Positions 9,126-18,134 of a stretch of 64,000 nucleotides of DNA are shown piece after piece. The notes under the pieces were generated by a model that was not told the DNA's origin, ran no database searches, and saw nothing but the letters and a program-made list of their open reading frames with translations. Every line of letters begins with the position of its first letter. Position 1 is the first letter of the stretch. Source of the stretch: Pseudomonas putida (GTDB taxonomy: Bacteria; Pseudomonadota; Gammaproteobacteria; Pseudomonadales; Pseudomonadaceae); NCBI RefSeq assembly GCF_009883635.2, contig NZ_CP026115.2, positions 5,828,001 to 5,892,000 of the forward strand, in the 5' to 3' direction. The translations under genes were made by a program, and so were the position numbers.

Positions 9126-9368
9126 GCGCCTATGAGACCGAGCGCCGCCCGCGCGGCGCATCGCGAGCTTTGCTCGCTCCTACGTTTGTTTCGGGCCAAT
9201 TAATCCTGTCGGATTTACGCGCGAACGTCTTGGCGCATGGCGCGATATCGCGTCGTACAAACCAGGCGGTCGCTCGCGCCTGTCACAGGCATAACTGGCC
9301 AAAAACAAACGTAGGAGCGAGCAAAGCTCGCGATGCGCCGCGCGGGCGGCGCTCGATCTCACAGGCGC
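9126..9368. repeat. 243-bp inverted-repeat element, copy 1
   Basis: The element has terminal inverted arms of about 84 nt (9126-9209 and 9285-9368) that match with few differences, around an asymmetric core. Each arm itself holds a small GC-rich hairpin (GCGCCGCCCGCGCGGCGC) and ends in the conserved CTCCTACGTTTGTT stretch. Copies 2 (12553-12795) and 3 (14634-14876) have exactly the same length. The core of copy 1 is in the same orientation as copy 2 and opposite to copy 3. It fills the space between the convergent efflux operon and aldehyde dehydrogenase gene and could act as a bidirectional terminator. No coding capacity is evident. Confidence 0.9.
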
Positions 9369-9392
9369 TGAAAATCTTGCGCCAGGCCCCTG

Positions 9393-10886
9393 TCAGCCGC
9401 GCAGCTGATACCAGGTAGTCTTCAACTGCGAGTACTTGTCAAACGAATGCAACGACAAGTCTCGACCGAACCCGGACTGCTTGCCACCGCCAAACGGCAC
9501 CGTCACATCCAGCGCATCGACCGTGTTCACCGACACCGTACCCGCCTTGAGCGCACGGGCAACCCGGTGCGCCCGGTTCAGGTCATCGCTCCACACCGAC
9601 GCCGCCAGGCCGTAGATGCTGTCATTGGCCAAGCGAATAGCCTCTTCCTCGGTATCGAACGCACTGACCGCCAACACCGGGCCGAACACCTCGTCACGGG
9701 CCAGGCTCATGCGGTTGTCGACGCCGGCAAAGATGGTCGGTTCAATGAAATTGTCCGAGCCACCGATGGTCAGGCGTTGCCCGCCACAGACCAGGCGTGC
9801 GCCCTCCTCGCGGGCCTGGCCGATGGCCCGGGCAATGCGCGTGGTCTGCTCGGCATCGACGATGGCGCCGGCACGGCTGGCCGGGTCCAGCGGGTTGCCT
9901 GGCAGCCACTGGCGGGCCTTGGCCTGCAGGCGCTCGATGAACTCATCGTGGATCGAGCGCTGCACATACAGCCGCGAGTTGGCCGAGCACACCTCACCCT
10001 GGTTGAAGAAGATGCCAAAGGCAGCCTTCTCGGCGGCCAGGTCCAGGTCCTGGCAGTCGGCGAACACCAGGTTCGGGCTCTTGCCGCCACATTCCAGCCA
10101 CACCTGCTTGAGGTTGGACTGCGCCGAGTACTGCATGAAGTACTTGCCCACCTGGGTTGAGCCGGTGAACACCAGGCAGTCCACATCAGGGTGCAGGCCC
10201 AGGGCACGGCCCGCCGTTTCGCCAAGGCCCGGGACCACGTTGAGCACCCCTTCCGGCAAGCCAGCTTCCAGCGCCAGCTCGGCCAGGCGCAGGGCCGAGA
10301 ACGGCGATTGCTCGGCGGGCTTGAGGACCACGCTGTTGCCCGCCGCAAGCGCCGGGGCCAGCTTCCAGGCTGCCATGTCGAGCGGGAAGTTCCACGGCAC
10401 CACCGCCGCGACCACTCCCAGCGCTTCGCGGGTGATGGTGGCCAAGGCATTCGCCGCGGTCGGCGCCACTTGATCGTAGAGCTTGTCGAGCGCCTCGCCA
10501 TACCAGGCAAAGACGTGGGCCGAACCCGGCACGTCGATGTTGTAGGCGTCCATGACCGGCTTGCCCATGTTCAGCGAGTCCAGCAGCGCCAGCTCTTCTC
10601 GGTGGGCCATGATCAGCTCGGCCAGGCGCAGCAGCACCTTCTTGCGCTCCACGGGTGCCATGCGCGGCCACGGCCCTTGCTCGAAGGCCTTGCGCGCGGT
10701 GCTGACGGCGAGGTCGACTTCGGCCTGGTCACAAGCAGCGACACGGGCGAGGACCTGATTGGTTGCCGGATTGATGGCGTCGAACGTTGCACCGCTGGCG
10801 GCCCCGAGCTGGCGGCCACCGATCAGGGCCTTGTCTGGCAAGCTCAGGCCTGCCGCGCGCTGTTGCCAGTATCCGAGATCGTACAT
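9393..10886 (-). CDS. NAD(P)-dependent aldehyde dehydrogenase (PuuC/KauB-like)
   Basis: The 497-residue enzyme of the ALDH superfamily oxidises an aldehyde to the acid. Catalytic Cys300 is in NQGEVCSANSR, the general base Glu in LECGGKSPN, the cofactor loop in FTGSTQVGK and the oxyanion Asn in VVPWNFPLDM. The sequence resembles gamma-glutamyl-aminobutyraldehyde / 4-guanidinobutyraldehyde dehydrogenases (PuuC, KauB) of polyamine and arginine breakdown. The start ATG at 10886 has AGGAG upstream; the open frame continues upstream without a good start. It is divergent from a PuuP-like permease, which supports a polyamine or amino-acid-derived amine as the source. The exact substrate is inferred. 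Confidence 0.88.
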   Translation of the reverse strand: MYDLGYWQQRAAGLSLPDKALIGGRQLGAASGATFDAINPATNQVLARVAACDQAEVDLAVSTARKAFEQGPWPRMAPVERKKVLLRLAELIMAHREELALLDSLNMGKPVMDAYNIDVPGSAHVFAWYGEALDKLYDQVAPTAANALATITREALGVVAAVVPWNFPLDMAAWKLAPALAAGNSVVLKPAEQSPFSALRLAELALEAGLPEGVLNVVPGLGETAGRALGLHPDVDCLVFTGSTQVGKYFMQYSAQSNLKQVWLECGGKSPNLVFADCQDLDLAAEKAAFGIFFNQGEVCSANSRLYVQRSIHDEFIERLQAKARQWLPGNPLDPASRAGAIVDAEQTTRIARAIGQAREEGARLVCGGQRLTIGGSDNFIEPTIFAGVDNRMSLARDEVFGPVLAVSAFDTEEEAIRLANDSIYGLAASVWSDDLNRAHRVARALKAGTVSVNTVDALDVTVPFGGGKQSGFGRDLSLHSFDKYSQLKTTWYQLRG

Positions 10887-11153
10887 ACACACTCCTGACG
10901 ACCGTCCGTGCGGTCCGCTTGTTATGGGTCTGGCCAACATTCTTGGCGCAGCCGCGGGCCCGGCGAAACCAGCTTTTTTCTGCCCCTTGCAGAGGAAAAA
11001 ACTGCTCCCCCGAAAGGGTGATTTCGAGGCCTGCCCGAGTGTGGGAGCATTCGAGCCGCCCCACCTGAGCCACACCTCTGATCAGACTTCCTCACCAGTA
11101 GCGAGCCCGCTCGCCTGCTGCGGCTTCCTGCATCCCATTTCAGGAGTTAGCAA

Positions 11154-12527
11154 ATGCATACAACAACAAATACAGCCCAACCCCAGCATCCTGTGTCGCC
11201 CAGCAACACCTGCGGCCGATTCCGCAAATCCATGGGCATGACTGCGCTGGTGCTGTTCGGCCTTGCCTACATGGTCCCGCTCGCCGTCTTCACCACCTAC
11301 GGGCTGGTCACCCAGATGACCAAGGGCCACCTGCCCATCGCCTACATCCTCACCCTCGCCGCCATGCTGCTGACCGCCTACAGCTACGGCCGCATGGTCC
11401 AGGCCCATCCCTACTCCGGTTCGGTCTACACCTACACGCGCAAGGCCTTCGGCAGCCACTTCGGCTTTATCGCCGGCTGGACCTTGCTGCTCGACTACAT
11501 CTTCCTGCCGCTGCTCAGCTACCTGCTGATCGGCATCTACATGTCCGAGTATTTCCCGGCCATCCATGCCTGGGTGTGGGTCGCCGGGTCGATTGCCCTG
11601 GTGACCTTTCTCAACCTGATCGGCATCGAGTCGATCACCCGGGTCAACTGGATCCTGGTGGTGGCACAGCTGGTGTTCATCGTGGTGTTCGTCGCGTTGT
11701 CGGTACGCCATGTGAGTGGCCAGGCCGCGCCGGTCTCGCTGCTGGCGCCGTTCCACCACGAAGGCTTCAGCGTGCCGTTGATCATGACCGGCGCGGCGGT
11801 GCTGTGCCTGTCGTTCCTCGGTTTTGACGCGGTGTCGACCATGGCCGAAGAAACCAGCAACCCGACCAAGCGCATTCCCCAGGCAATCATGGCGGTATCG
11901 GTAATCGGTGGCCTGCTGTTCCTGGTGGTGTCGTACTGCGCGCAGATGGTCTTCCCCGACTGGGCCAGCTTCGCCGACCCGGATTCGGCGTCGGTGGACG
12001 TGATGCGCCGGGTCGGCGGCGAAATGCTGGTGACAGCCTTCACCGCCACCTATGTGGCCGGCTGCTTCGCTTCGGCGATGGTGTCCCAGGCCAGCGTGTC
12101 GCGGGTGCTGTTCGCCATGGGCCGCGATGGCGCCCTGCCCCGGGTGTTTGGCCAGCTGGTGACGAAGAAGCGCGTGCCGGCGACGGCGATCATGCTGGTC
12201 AGCCTGCTGTCGTTGGTGGCGCTGTTCATCACCCTGGATACCGTGGCCAACATGATCAGCTTCGGCGCCCTGTTCGCCTTCTCGGCGGTGAACCTGGCGG
12301 TGGTCAAGCACTACCTGGTGGACCAGCAGTTGCGAGGGATGCGCAACTGCCTGCTGTACGGCGCCATTCCGGCACTCGGGTTCCTCAGCACGATCTGGCT
12401 GTGGACCAGCCTGTCGAGCATGTCCTTCACCATTGGCCTGTGCTGGATGGGCGTGGGGTTCCTCTGCCTGCTCGGGCTGACCAAGGCCTTCCGGGTGAAG
12501 TTGCCGGAACTGCAGATGGCCGAGTGA
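11154..12527 (+). CDS. APC-family amino acid/polyamine permease (PuuP-like)
   Basis: This 457-residue, about 12-helix APC-superfamily importer has the N-terminal unwound helix region MTALVLFGLAYMVPLAVF, the loop SGSVYTYTRKAFG and the LGFDAVSTMAEE segment in helix 6 that fits the amino acid/polyamine branch and resembles E. coli PuuP. AGGAG lies 7 nt before the ATG. The divergent aldehyde dehydrogenase suggests import of a diamine or its gamma-glutamyl product. The 267-bp spacer 10887-11153 must carry both promoters; I see no clear operator in it. Confidence 0.88.
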   Translation: MHTTTNTAQPQHPVSPSNTCGRFRKSMGMTALVLFGLAYMVPLAVFTTYGLVTQMTKGHLPIAYILTLAAMLLTAYSYGRMVQAHPYSGSVYTYTRKAFGSHFGFIAGWTLLLDYIFLPLLSYLLIGIYMSEYFPAIHAWVWVAGSIALVTFLNLIGIESITRVNWILVVAQLVFIVVFVALSVRHVSGQAAPVSLLAPFHHEGFSVPLIMTGAAVLCLSFLGFDAVSTMAEETSNPTKRIPQAIMAVSVIGGLLFLVVSYCAQMVFPDWASFADPDSASVDVMRRVGGEMLVTAFTATYVAGCFASAMVSQASVSRVLFAMGRDGALPRVFGQLVTKKRVPATAIMLVSLLSLVALFITLDTVANMISFGALFAFSAVNLAVVKHYLVDQQLRGMRNCLLYGAIPALGFLSTIWLWTSLSSMSFTIGLCWMGVGFLCLLGLTKAFRVKLPELQMAE

Positions 12528-12552
12528 TCGGGTGCACGCCTTGAGTTTTTTG

Positions 12553-12795
12553 GCGCCTGTGCGATCGAGCGCCGCCCGCGCGGCGCATCGCGAGCTGCGC
12601 TCGCTCCTACGTTTGCTTCGGGCCAATTATTCCTGTGGGGTTTGCGCGCGAATCCCTTGGTGCCTGTCTATATACCGCGTCTTACCATCAAGGCGGTCGC
12701 GCGCGCCTGTCACAGGCGTTACTGGCCAACAACAAACGTAGGAGCGAGCGCAGCTCGCGATGCGCCGCGCGGGCGGCGCTCGATCTCACAGGCGC
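12553..12795. repeat. 243-bp inverted-repeat element, copy 2
   Basis: This is the second copy of the element, with the same length, arms and core orientation as copy 1. It occupies most of the 362-bp gap between the permease and the next MFS gene (12528-12889). The remaining about 94 bp before 12890 presumably hold the MFS promoter; I recognise nothing specific there. Confidence 0.9.
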
Positions 12796-12889
12796 TACAA
12801 GGTTATCGTCCTACCCATCGCACCCAACCAATCCCCCAACTGGTATGATCCCTCGTTAAACGTTTCAGTATGTTTCACAAGGGACCATA

Positions 12890-14077
12890 ATGTCTGTTCA
12901 GGAATTACCGCCGCTCGCCGCATCCAAGGGCGGCGTCGGCAAGATGGAAGCTGCCATGGCGCTCGGCAGCTTCGCCATCGGCACCGGCGAGTTCGCCATC
13001 ATGGGCCTGATGCCCGATATCGCCACCAACCTGCAATTGAGCGAGCCGCAAGTCGGCCATGCCATCAGCGCCTACGCGCTGGGCGTGGTGGTCGGCGCGC
13101 CGACCCTGGCCATCCTCGGTGCCAAGCTGCTGCGCAAGCACATGCTGCTGTTGCTGATGGCGCTGTATGCCATCGGCAACCTGGCCACCGCCTTTGCCCC
13201 GTCGTTCACCAGCATGGTCGCCTTCCGCTTCATCAGCGGCCTGCCCCATGGTGCCTACTTCGGCATCGCCGCGGTTGTAGCGTCGAGCATGGTGCCGAGC
13301 AACCAGCGTGCCGGCGCCGTGGCGCGGGTGATGATGGGCCTGACCCTGGCGATGCTGCTGGGCAACCCGGTGGCAACCTTCCTCGGCCAGTTCTTTGGCT
13401 GGCGTTCGGCGTTCATCCTGGTCGGCGCCATCGCCCTGTGCACCATTGCGCTGGTCTGGCGTTATGTACCGCAGCCTCATGACGAGCCGCGCAGCGACCC
13501 GCGCAAGGAACTGCAAGCCTTTACCCTGCCCCAGGTGTGGATGGCGCTTGGCATTGCCGCGATCGGCTTTGCCGGGATGTTCTGTGTGTTCAGTTACCTG
13601 GCGCCGACCATGCTGCAGGTGACCCAAGTGGCGCCGGAGTGGATCCCCTTCGGCCTGGCCGCGTTCGGCGCTGGCGGCATCATCGGCAACATCGCCGGTG
13701 GCAAGCTTTTCGACCGCCTGCAGTTCCGTGCCGTGGGCATCGTCCTGGTGTGGTCGGCGGCCGTGTTGCTGTTCTTCAGCTTCGCCGCCCATGCGCTGTG
13801 GTCGGTGCTGTTGGGGATCGGCCTCGTCGGCACCATGATCGCCCTGGCCGCGCCGCTGCAGATCCGCCTGATGGATATCGCCCACGAGGCGCCAAGCCTG
13901 GCGGCTGCGTCCAACCATGCTGCCTTCAACCTCGCCAACGCCCTAGGGCCGTGGTTCGGTGGAATGGCCATCAGCGCCGGCCTGGGCTGGACCAGTACCG
14001 GCTACATCGGTGCTGCAACGGCACTGGCGGGGTTGCTGATCTACTTGGTGGCGCGCCGAATGAAAGGCGGGCACTGA
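12890..14077 (+). CDS. MFS transporter, AraJ/DHA1 type
   Basis: This 395-residue, probable 12-helix exporter resembles E. coli AraJ and related arabinose-efflux-like permeases. Typical are the first helix ALGSFAIGTGEFAIMGLMP, the helix-4 region FISGLPHGAYFGIAA and the helix-11 region SNHAAFNLANALGPWFGG. An AAGGGA site lies about 6 nt upstream of the ATG. It stands alone between a repeat element and an oppositely oriented small gene. Members of this group export sugars or drugs; no substrate can be inferred here. Confidence 0.9.
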   Translation: MSVQELPPLAASKGGVGKMEAAMALGSFAIGTGEFAIMGLMPDIATNLQLSEPQVGHAISAYALGVVVGAPTLAILGAKLLRKHMLLLLMALYAIGNLATAFAPSFTSMVAFRFISGLPHGAYFGIAAVVASSMVPSNQRAGAVARVMMGLTLAMLLGNPVATFLGQFFGWRSAFILVGAIALCTIALVWRYVPQPHDEPRSDPRKELQAFTLPQVWMALGIAAIGFAGMFCVFSYLAPTMLQVTQVAPEWIPFGLAAFGAGGIIGNIAGGKLFDRLQFRAVGIVLVWSAAVLLFFSFAAHALWSVLLGIGLVGTMIALAAPLQIRLMDIAHEAPSLAAASNHAAFNLANALGPWFGGMAISAGLGWTSTGYIGAATALAGLLIYLVARRMKGGH

Positions 14078-14122
14078 CTGCCTCACCGGCCTCTTCGCGG
14101 GCTTCCCGCGACGGGGTCGGTG

Positions 14123-14494
14123 CTAGCGCTGGGCAACGCCCAGCAAGCGCTCCAGCGAAACCCTGGTCGACGGCGCGAGCTCCACCTCCTCCCCCGCACT
14201 GCCGTGCAATGCCTTGCCCACCATATATAACGCCGTGACGCTGTGCGGCGGCAGGTAGCCCTCGTTGCTCCAGGCATGCAACTGATAGGCAAAGAAAGCC
14301 ATCGCCTGGGGTTTGTTGGCCACCATGTCTTCGATGCGCGCCAACAGCGTCTCCGAGAGCGCTTCACGCTCGCAAGCCGCCGGGTTTTCCGACAGGGCTT
14401 CATTCATCCGTGCGAACAATTCGCCCGCCCGCGGGCACAGCACCTGCATCGCGCAAGTTCTCAACTGCTGTTGTGGCGTAAACGTCAGCGGCAT
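14123..14494 (-). CDS. Conserved-looking hypothetical protein
   Basis: The 123-residue protein of unknown function is soluble and helical, with no signal peptide or membrane segment and no domain I recognise. The frame stays open far upstream into the repeat element, but that part reads as repeat DNA. The ATG at 14494 is chosen because it has GGGAG 10 nt upstream and is where repeat-free, protein-like sequence begins. Unusually, that ribosome binding site is inside a perfect 10-bp stem (see 14503-14545), so translation may be regulated. The gene converges on the MFS transporter. Confidence 0.6.
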   Translation of the reverse strand: MPLTFTPQQQLRTCAMQVLCPRAGELFARMNEALSENPAACEREALSETLLARIEDMVANKPQAMAFFAYQLHAWSNEGYLPPHSVTALYMVGKALHGSAGEEVELAPSTRVSLERLLGVAQR

Positions 14495-14502
14495 TTTTCT
14501 GG

Positions 14503-14545
14503 CACTCCCACCATCCGAAAGAGATAGCTCGTAAGGGTGGGAGTG
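14503..14545 (-). promoter_or_regulatory. Leader hairpin that would sequester the ribosome binding site
   Basis: Perfect 10-bp arms, 14503-14512 and 14536-14545, are separated by 23 nt. In the minus-strand transcript the 3' arm GGTGGGAGTG contains the GGGAG ribosome binding site of the gene starting at 14494, and it pairs with the upstream CACTCCCACC. Such a fold would block initiation until opened, by temperature, a ligand or a partner RNA. This is inference from base pairing alone. Confidence 0.5.
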
Positions 14546-14572
14546 TCGTGATGGCGAAAAAGTGGCATTGCC

Positions 14573-14590
14573 GGGAAAATAAATTTTCCC
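14573..14590. promoter_or_regulatory. 18-bp perfect palindrome, candidate operator
   Basis: GGGAAAATAAATTTTCCC is symmetric around its two central A/A positions apart from the AA centre itself (arms GGGAAAAT and ATTTTCCC). It lies about 80 bp upstream of the start at 14494, in a promoter-like position. A dimeric repressor site or a short stem are both possible. Confidence 0.4.
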
Positions 14591-14633
14591 TGGGGTTTGT
14601 GGTGGTTGCCTAGGGCCTGCCTTGAGATTTTCA

Positions 14634-14876
14634 GCGTGGCATGAATCGAGCGCCGCCCGCGCGGCGCATCGCGAGCTGCGCTCGCTCCTACGTTTGTTTT
14701 TGGCCAGTAACGCCTGGGGCAGACGCGCGCGACCGCCTTGTTGGTACGACGCAATATCGAGGCATGCGCCAAGGCGTTCGCGCGCAAATCCCACAGGAAT
14801 AACTGGCCGGAAACAAACGTAGGAGCGAGCGCAGCTCGCGATGCGCCGCGCGGGCGGCGCTCGATCTCCTAGGCGC
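14634..14876. repeat. 243-bp inverted-repeat element, copy 3 (inverted)
   Basis: This third copy has exactly the same length, but its core is reverse-complemented relative to copies 1 and 2. Its left flank (CTTGAGATTTTCA) matches the reverse complement of the right flank of copy 1, so the unit may extend some 10-15 bp beyond the arms. Together with 14495-14633 and 14877-15015 it accounts for the 521-bp non-coding gap. In 14877-15015 I see nothing further. Confidence 0.9.
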
Positions 14877-15015
14877 CAGAAAGGCCAAGGCGAACACCCC
14901 CAGAATCAACCCTACCCAGCCCCTGATCTCACGATTACCATTGCGCCTTGCGCAGCTCGTTTCGATTCATGCCTGCTCCTGATGGTCGTCCACTGCCAAC
15001 AGGATAGGCGCCTGG

Positions 15016-16050
15016 TCAATGTACCGCCCAGTCCCGGCTCATCGCCCGGTACTTGCGCGGCGGCATGGCGAAGAAATTGTGAAAGCGCCGATAGAAGTAC
15101 GAGAAGCTGGTGAAGCCGCTGGCAACGGCAATTTCCGACATCGGCTTGTCGGTGTGCTGCAGCAACTGCCGCGCATGCCCCAGGCGCAGCTCCAGGTAGA
15201 AGGTCAGCGGCGTCGATTGCACATGCTGGCGGAACGAGCGCTCCAGCTGGCGGCGCGACAGTTTCACATGCCGGGCGATCTCGTCGATGGCAATCGGCTC
15301 TTCGATGTTGCTGCTCATCAGCTCGATGGCTTCGTTGAGGTTCTGCGGCAAGCCGACCCGAAACGGCGGCGCCACCCTGGGCAGCGCCGGTGCGGGCTTG
15401 TCGGCGGCGACGATCTGCTCCACGCCGTCGAGCAAGCTCTTGCCATAACGGCCGGCCAGCAGTTCCAGCATCATCTCCAGCGCACTGCTGGCACCGGCGC
15501 AGCTCAGGCGCCGGCGGTCCAGCACGTGGCCGGCACGGCTGATGCGCACCCCCGGGAACAGCTCGCCCATCAGCGCCCGCCCCTCCACATGGCAGGCGCA
15601 GTCATGGTCGTCGAGCAGGCCCGCCTCGGCGATGAAATAGGCACCATTCCACAAGCCACCCAGCAGGCAGCCGTGGCTGTCGGCTTCGCGCAGCTTGCCG
15701 CGCAGGCGCGGGTTGCGCTTGAGCGGCACGCGAAAACCACCACAGACGAACAGAAAGTCCAGGCTGCGCGCCTCCAGGTCGGCGAGGGTCTGGTCGACGG
15801 CAATGACGATGCCCGAGTCGCTGCGCACCTGCGCGCTGTCACCGATCATCACGAACTCGAACAGCGGCTTGACGCTGACCTGGTTGGCGGCAGCCAGGGT
15901 GTCCATGGCGCTGGTCAGCGTCATCATCGAGAACTGCTCCAGCAGCACGAAGCCGACCCGTCGCAAGGCCGCGCCGGTGGCGAGGCGGTGATCCGGCGCC
16001 AGGTGGGCGAAGCTGCGGCTTTTGAGAGGACTGACGACTGGCTGGTTCAT
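15016..16050 (-). CDS. GlxA/GbdR-family transcriptional regulator
   Basis: The 344-residue regulator has an N-terminal DJ-1/PfpI-like sensor domain (about 30-220) and a C-terminal AraC-type DNA-binding domain (IAIDEIARHVKLSRRQLERSF, second helix pair with MSEIAVASGFTSFSYFYRRF). It falls in the GlxA group that includes GbdR, CdhR and ArgR, which sense glycine betaine, carnitine or arginine. It is the last gene of a leftward run with the ProXWV-type importer, 22 bp after proX, so it probably controls quaternary-amine uptake and catabolism. The start MNQP at 16050 is preferred because the longer frame would overlap proX; the ribosome binding site is weak. Confidence 0.88.
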   Translation of the reverse strand: MNQPVVSPLKSRSFAHLAPDHRLATGAALRRVGFVLLEQFSMMTLTSAMDTLAAANQVSVKPLFEFVMIGDSAQVRSDSGIVIAVDQTLADLEARSLDFLFVCGGFRVPLKRNPRLRGKLREADSHGCLLGGLWNGAYFIAEAGLLDDHDCACHVEGRALMGELFPGVRISRAGHVLDRRRLSCAGASSALEMMLELLAGRYGKSLLDGVEQIVAADKPAPALPRVAPPFRVGLPQNLNEAIELMSSNIEEPIAIDEIARHVKLSRRQLERSFRQHVQSTPLTFYLELRLGHARQLLQHTDKPMSEIAVASGFTSFSYFYRRFHNFFAMPPRKYRAMSRDWAVH

Positions 16051-16072
16051 GGTTCTGCTCTGCTTGGGTGGG

Positions 16073-17101
16073 TTAGTTGCTGGCCTGCATCGCCGCAGCG
16101 CGTGCTGCCTGCAACCAGCCATCGAAGGCCTGGCGGTGGGCGGCGATCCATTCCTGGGTGTGGCGCTGGATGTCGGCGTAGGACTTCTCGCCGTGCTGCA
16201 TCTTCAGGTTCTGCGCGCTCTCGTCGGCCGCCGGGATCTGCATCAGCGACAGGAACTTCACGGCTGCCGGGTTCTTTTCGGCGAAGTCGCGGTTGATCAC
16301 CGCCTCGATCTTGTCCAGTGCGAAACCGAGGTTCTTGCCCTGGTACAGCGTATCGACGCTGTTGTCGCCGCCCGGCAGGTCGGTTTTCGGCACCTCCAGC
16401 CAGACCACGTCGCGCCCCTCGACCAGCACGCCGGCCACCCACTGCGGCATCCAGGTGTAATAGAACACCGGCTTGCCTTCCTTGAAGCGGGTGATGGTGT
16501 CGGCCATCAGCGCGAAGTACGAGCCCTGATTGACGTGGATGCTGTTTTCCAGGTCGTAGGCTTTCATCTGGTGGGCGATCACCAGCTCGCAGCCCCAGCC
16601 CGGGTTGCAGCCGGTCATGTCGGCCTTGCCGTCGCCATCGGTGTCGAACAGCTTGGCGATCTCGGGTTTCTTCAGGTCGGTGATGTACTTGATGTGGTAC
16701 TGGTCGGCGGTTTTCTTGTCGATCAGGTAGCCCTGCAGCACACCAGGCAGGATGTCACCGACCTTGACCATGTTCTGGTCGCCGCCGGCCTTCTGGTAGA
16801 AGCTGGCGTGCAGCTTGTCCCACAGGTTGACGCTGAAATCTGCATCGCCGTAGCCGACCGCCAGGATCATCGTGGCGTATTCGGTTTCCTTGGGTTTCTG
16901 CACGTTGTAGCCCAGCTCGCGCAGGCCCTCGATGGCCACTTCGCCGCGGAAGCGCTCTTCGTCCACGGTGGGGAATGCCGGGGTGATCTTCACCCCTTCA
17001 CCCGGTTTGTCGGTCGAGGCGCCGGCATGCAGGCAGGCCAGGCCCAGCGCCACGGCGCAGGTGGCTTGCAGGAAACGGCGGGGGAACTTGAACTCGGACA
17101 T
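16073..17101 (-). CDS. proX: Glycine betaine/proline betaine-type ABC transporter, substrate-binding protein
   Basis: This 342-residue periplasmic binding protein has an N-terminal signal peptide (about residues 1-28, cleaved near AGAS). It is clearly ProX-like: YLIDKKTADQYHIKYI, LFDTDGDGKADMTGCNPGWG and GKPVFYYTWMPQW follow E. coli ProX closely, including the GCNPGWGCE segment with its disulfide cysteines and the aromatic tryptophans that build the cage for a quaternary ammonium group. It delivers the ligand to ProW/ProV, encoded just upstream. The substrate is probably glycine betaine or a related betaine. Confidence 0.92.
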   Translation of the reverse strand: MSEFKFPRRFLQATCAVALGLACLHAGASTDKPGEGVKITPAFPTVDEERFRGEVAIEGLRELGYNVQKPKETEYATMILAVGYGDADFSVNLWDKLHASFYQKAGGDQNMVKVGDILPGVLQGYLIDKKTADQYHIKYITDLKKPEIAKLFDTDGDGKADMTGCNPGWGCELVIAHQMKAYDLENSIHVNQGSYFALMADTITRFKEGKPVFYYTWMPQWVAGVLVEGRDVVWLEVPKTDLPGGDNSVDTLYQGKNLGFALDKIEAVINRDFAEKNPAAVKFLSLMQIPAADESAQNLKMQHGEKSYADIQRHTQEWIAAHRQAFDGWLQAARAAAMQASN

Positions 17102-17159
17102 CTTCGCGTACCTTCTTCTGGTTGTTGTTTCGGGATGCGGCAGATAGAACGGGGTTAAG

Positions 17160-18113
17160 TCAGGCGGTCTTGCGCCGCCCTTGCGGTTGCGCCGCGCCGC
17201 ACAGGAGCAGTATCACGCCCACTGGCCCGGTGTGGTACCAGCGCAGGCTGGGGTCGGCGCTGGTGCGGGCGCCCATGGCCTGGGTCAGGCGGTCGAGGAA
17301 GATCGCCAGCAGCACCAGGCCGACGCCGCCGACGGTGGCCAGGCCCATGTCCAGGCGGCCGATGCCGCGCAGCACCATCTGGCCCAGGCCGCCCACCGAG
17401 ATCATCGAGGCGATCACCACCATCGACAGCGACAGCATCAGGGTCTGGTTGAGGCCGGCCATGATGGTCGAGGTGGCCAGCGGCAGCTGCACGCGGGTCA
17501 GCATCTGCCGCGGCGTGCAGCCAAAGGCGCGGGCGGCTTCGATCTTGTCCTCAGGCACCTGGCGGATGCCAAGGTTGGTCAGGCGCACCAGCGGTGGCAG
17601 CGCGAAGACGATGGTCACCAGCACGCCCGGTACGTTACCGATGCCGAACAGCATCACCACCGGTACCAGGTAGACGAACGCCGGCAGGGTCTGCATGGCG
17701 TCGAGCAACGGCCGGATGATGCTTTCCAGGCGGTTGCTGCGTGCGCAGACGATGCCCAGCGGGATGCCGATCACCGCACAGAAGAACACCGAGGTCAGCA
17801 CCAGCGCCAGGGTGGTCATCGACTCTGCCCAGACCCCGATCAACCCCAGCAGGGTCAGGGTGACGAAGCACAGCAGCGCCATGCGCTTGCCCGCCAGCTG
17901 CCAGCCGAGCAGCGACGAAAGGAGGATGCCAAGGGTCGGCGGAATGCTCTGCAAGGTGAACTCGATGCCATTGAGCACCTGGTCGATCGGCCAGCGGATG
18001 GCGCGGAACACCTCGCGAAAATGCTGGACGAGAAAGTTGAGTGTTGCGGTAACCCAATCCCCCAAGGGGATTACGGCCGCCTGGAACGGGTCGAGCAGAC
18101 TGAATTCGGACAC
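17160..18113 (-). CDS. proW: Glycine betaine-type ABC transporter, permease
   Basis: This 317-residue inner-membrane permease has about six to seven transmembrane helices. It keeps the ProW pattern: an N-terminal segment that runs into [18 protein letters not shown], and the EAA loop [20 protein letters not shown] that contacts the ATPase. It lies between proV (21 bp) and proX (58 bp) in one operon. The C-terminal tail ends in [12 protein letters not shown]. Confidence 0.92.
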   Translation of the reverse strand: MSEFSLLDPFQAAVIPLGDWVTATLNFLVQHFREVFRAIRWPIDQVLNGIEFTLQSIPPTLGILLSSLLGWQLAGKRMALLCFVTLTLLGLIGVWAESMTTLALVLTSVFFCAVIGIPLGIVCARSNRLESIIRPLLDAMQTLPAFVYLVPVVMLFGIGNVPGVLVTIVFALPPLVRLTNLGIRQVPEDKIEAARAFGCTPRQMLTRVQLPLATSTIMAGLNQTLMLSLSMVVIASMISVGGLGQMVLRGIGRLDMGLATVGGVGLVLLAIFLDRLTQAMGARTSADPSLRWYHTGPVGVILLLCGAAQPQGRRKTA

Positions 18114-18134
18114 GGGGGCTTGCCTCTTGTTCTT

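Noticed and set aside
11082..12626. A 514-codon minus-strand frame over the amino acid permease
   Set aside because: Reverse shadow of the APC permease; it starts inside a repeat element and has no recognisable domain.
14123..14794. A 223-codon version of the small unknown gene
   Set aside because: The N-terminal 100 codons are translated repeat element; the same peptide (SSRCAARAAL-like) appears from all three repeat copies in several frames.
9126..14876. CRISPR array
   Set aside because: The repeats are few, long, inverted and separated by genes; there are no regular spacers and no cas genes.
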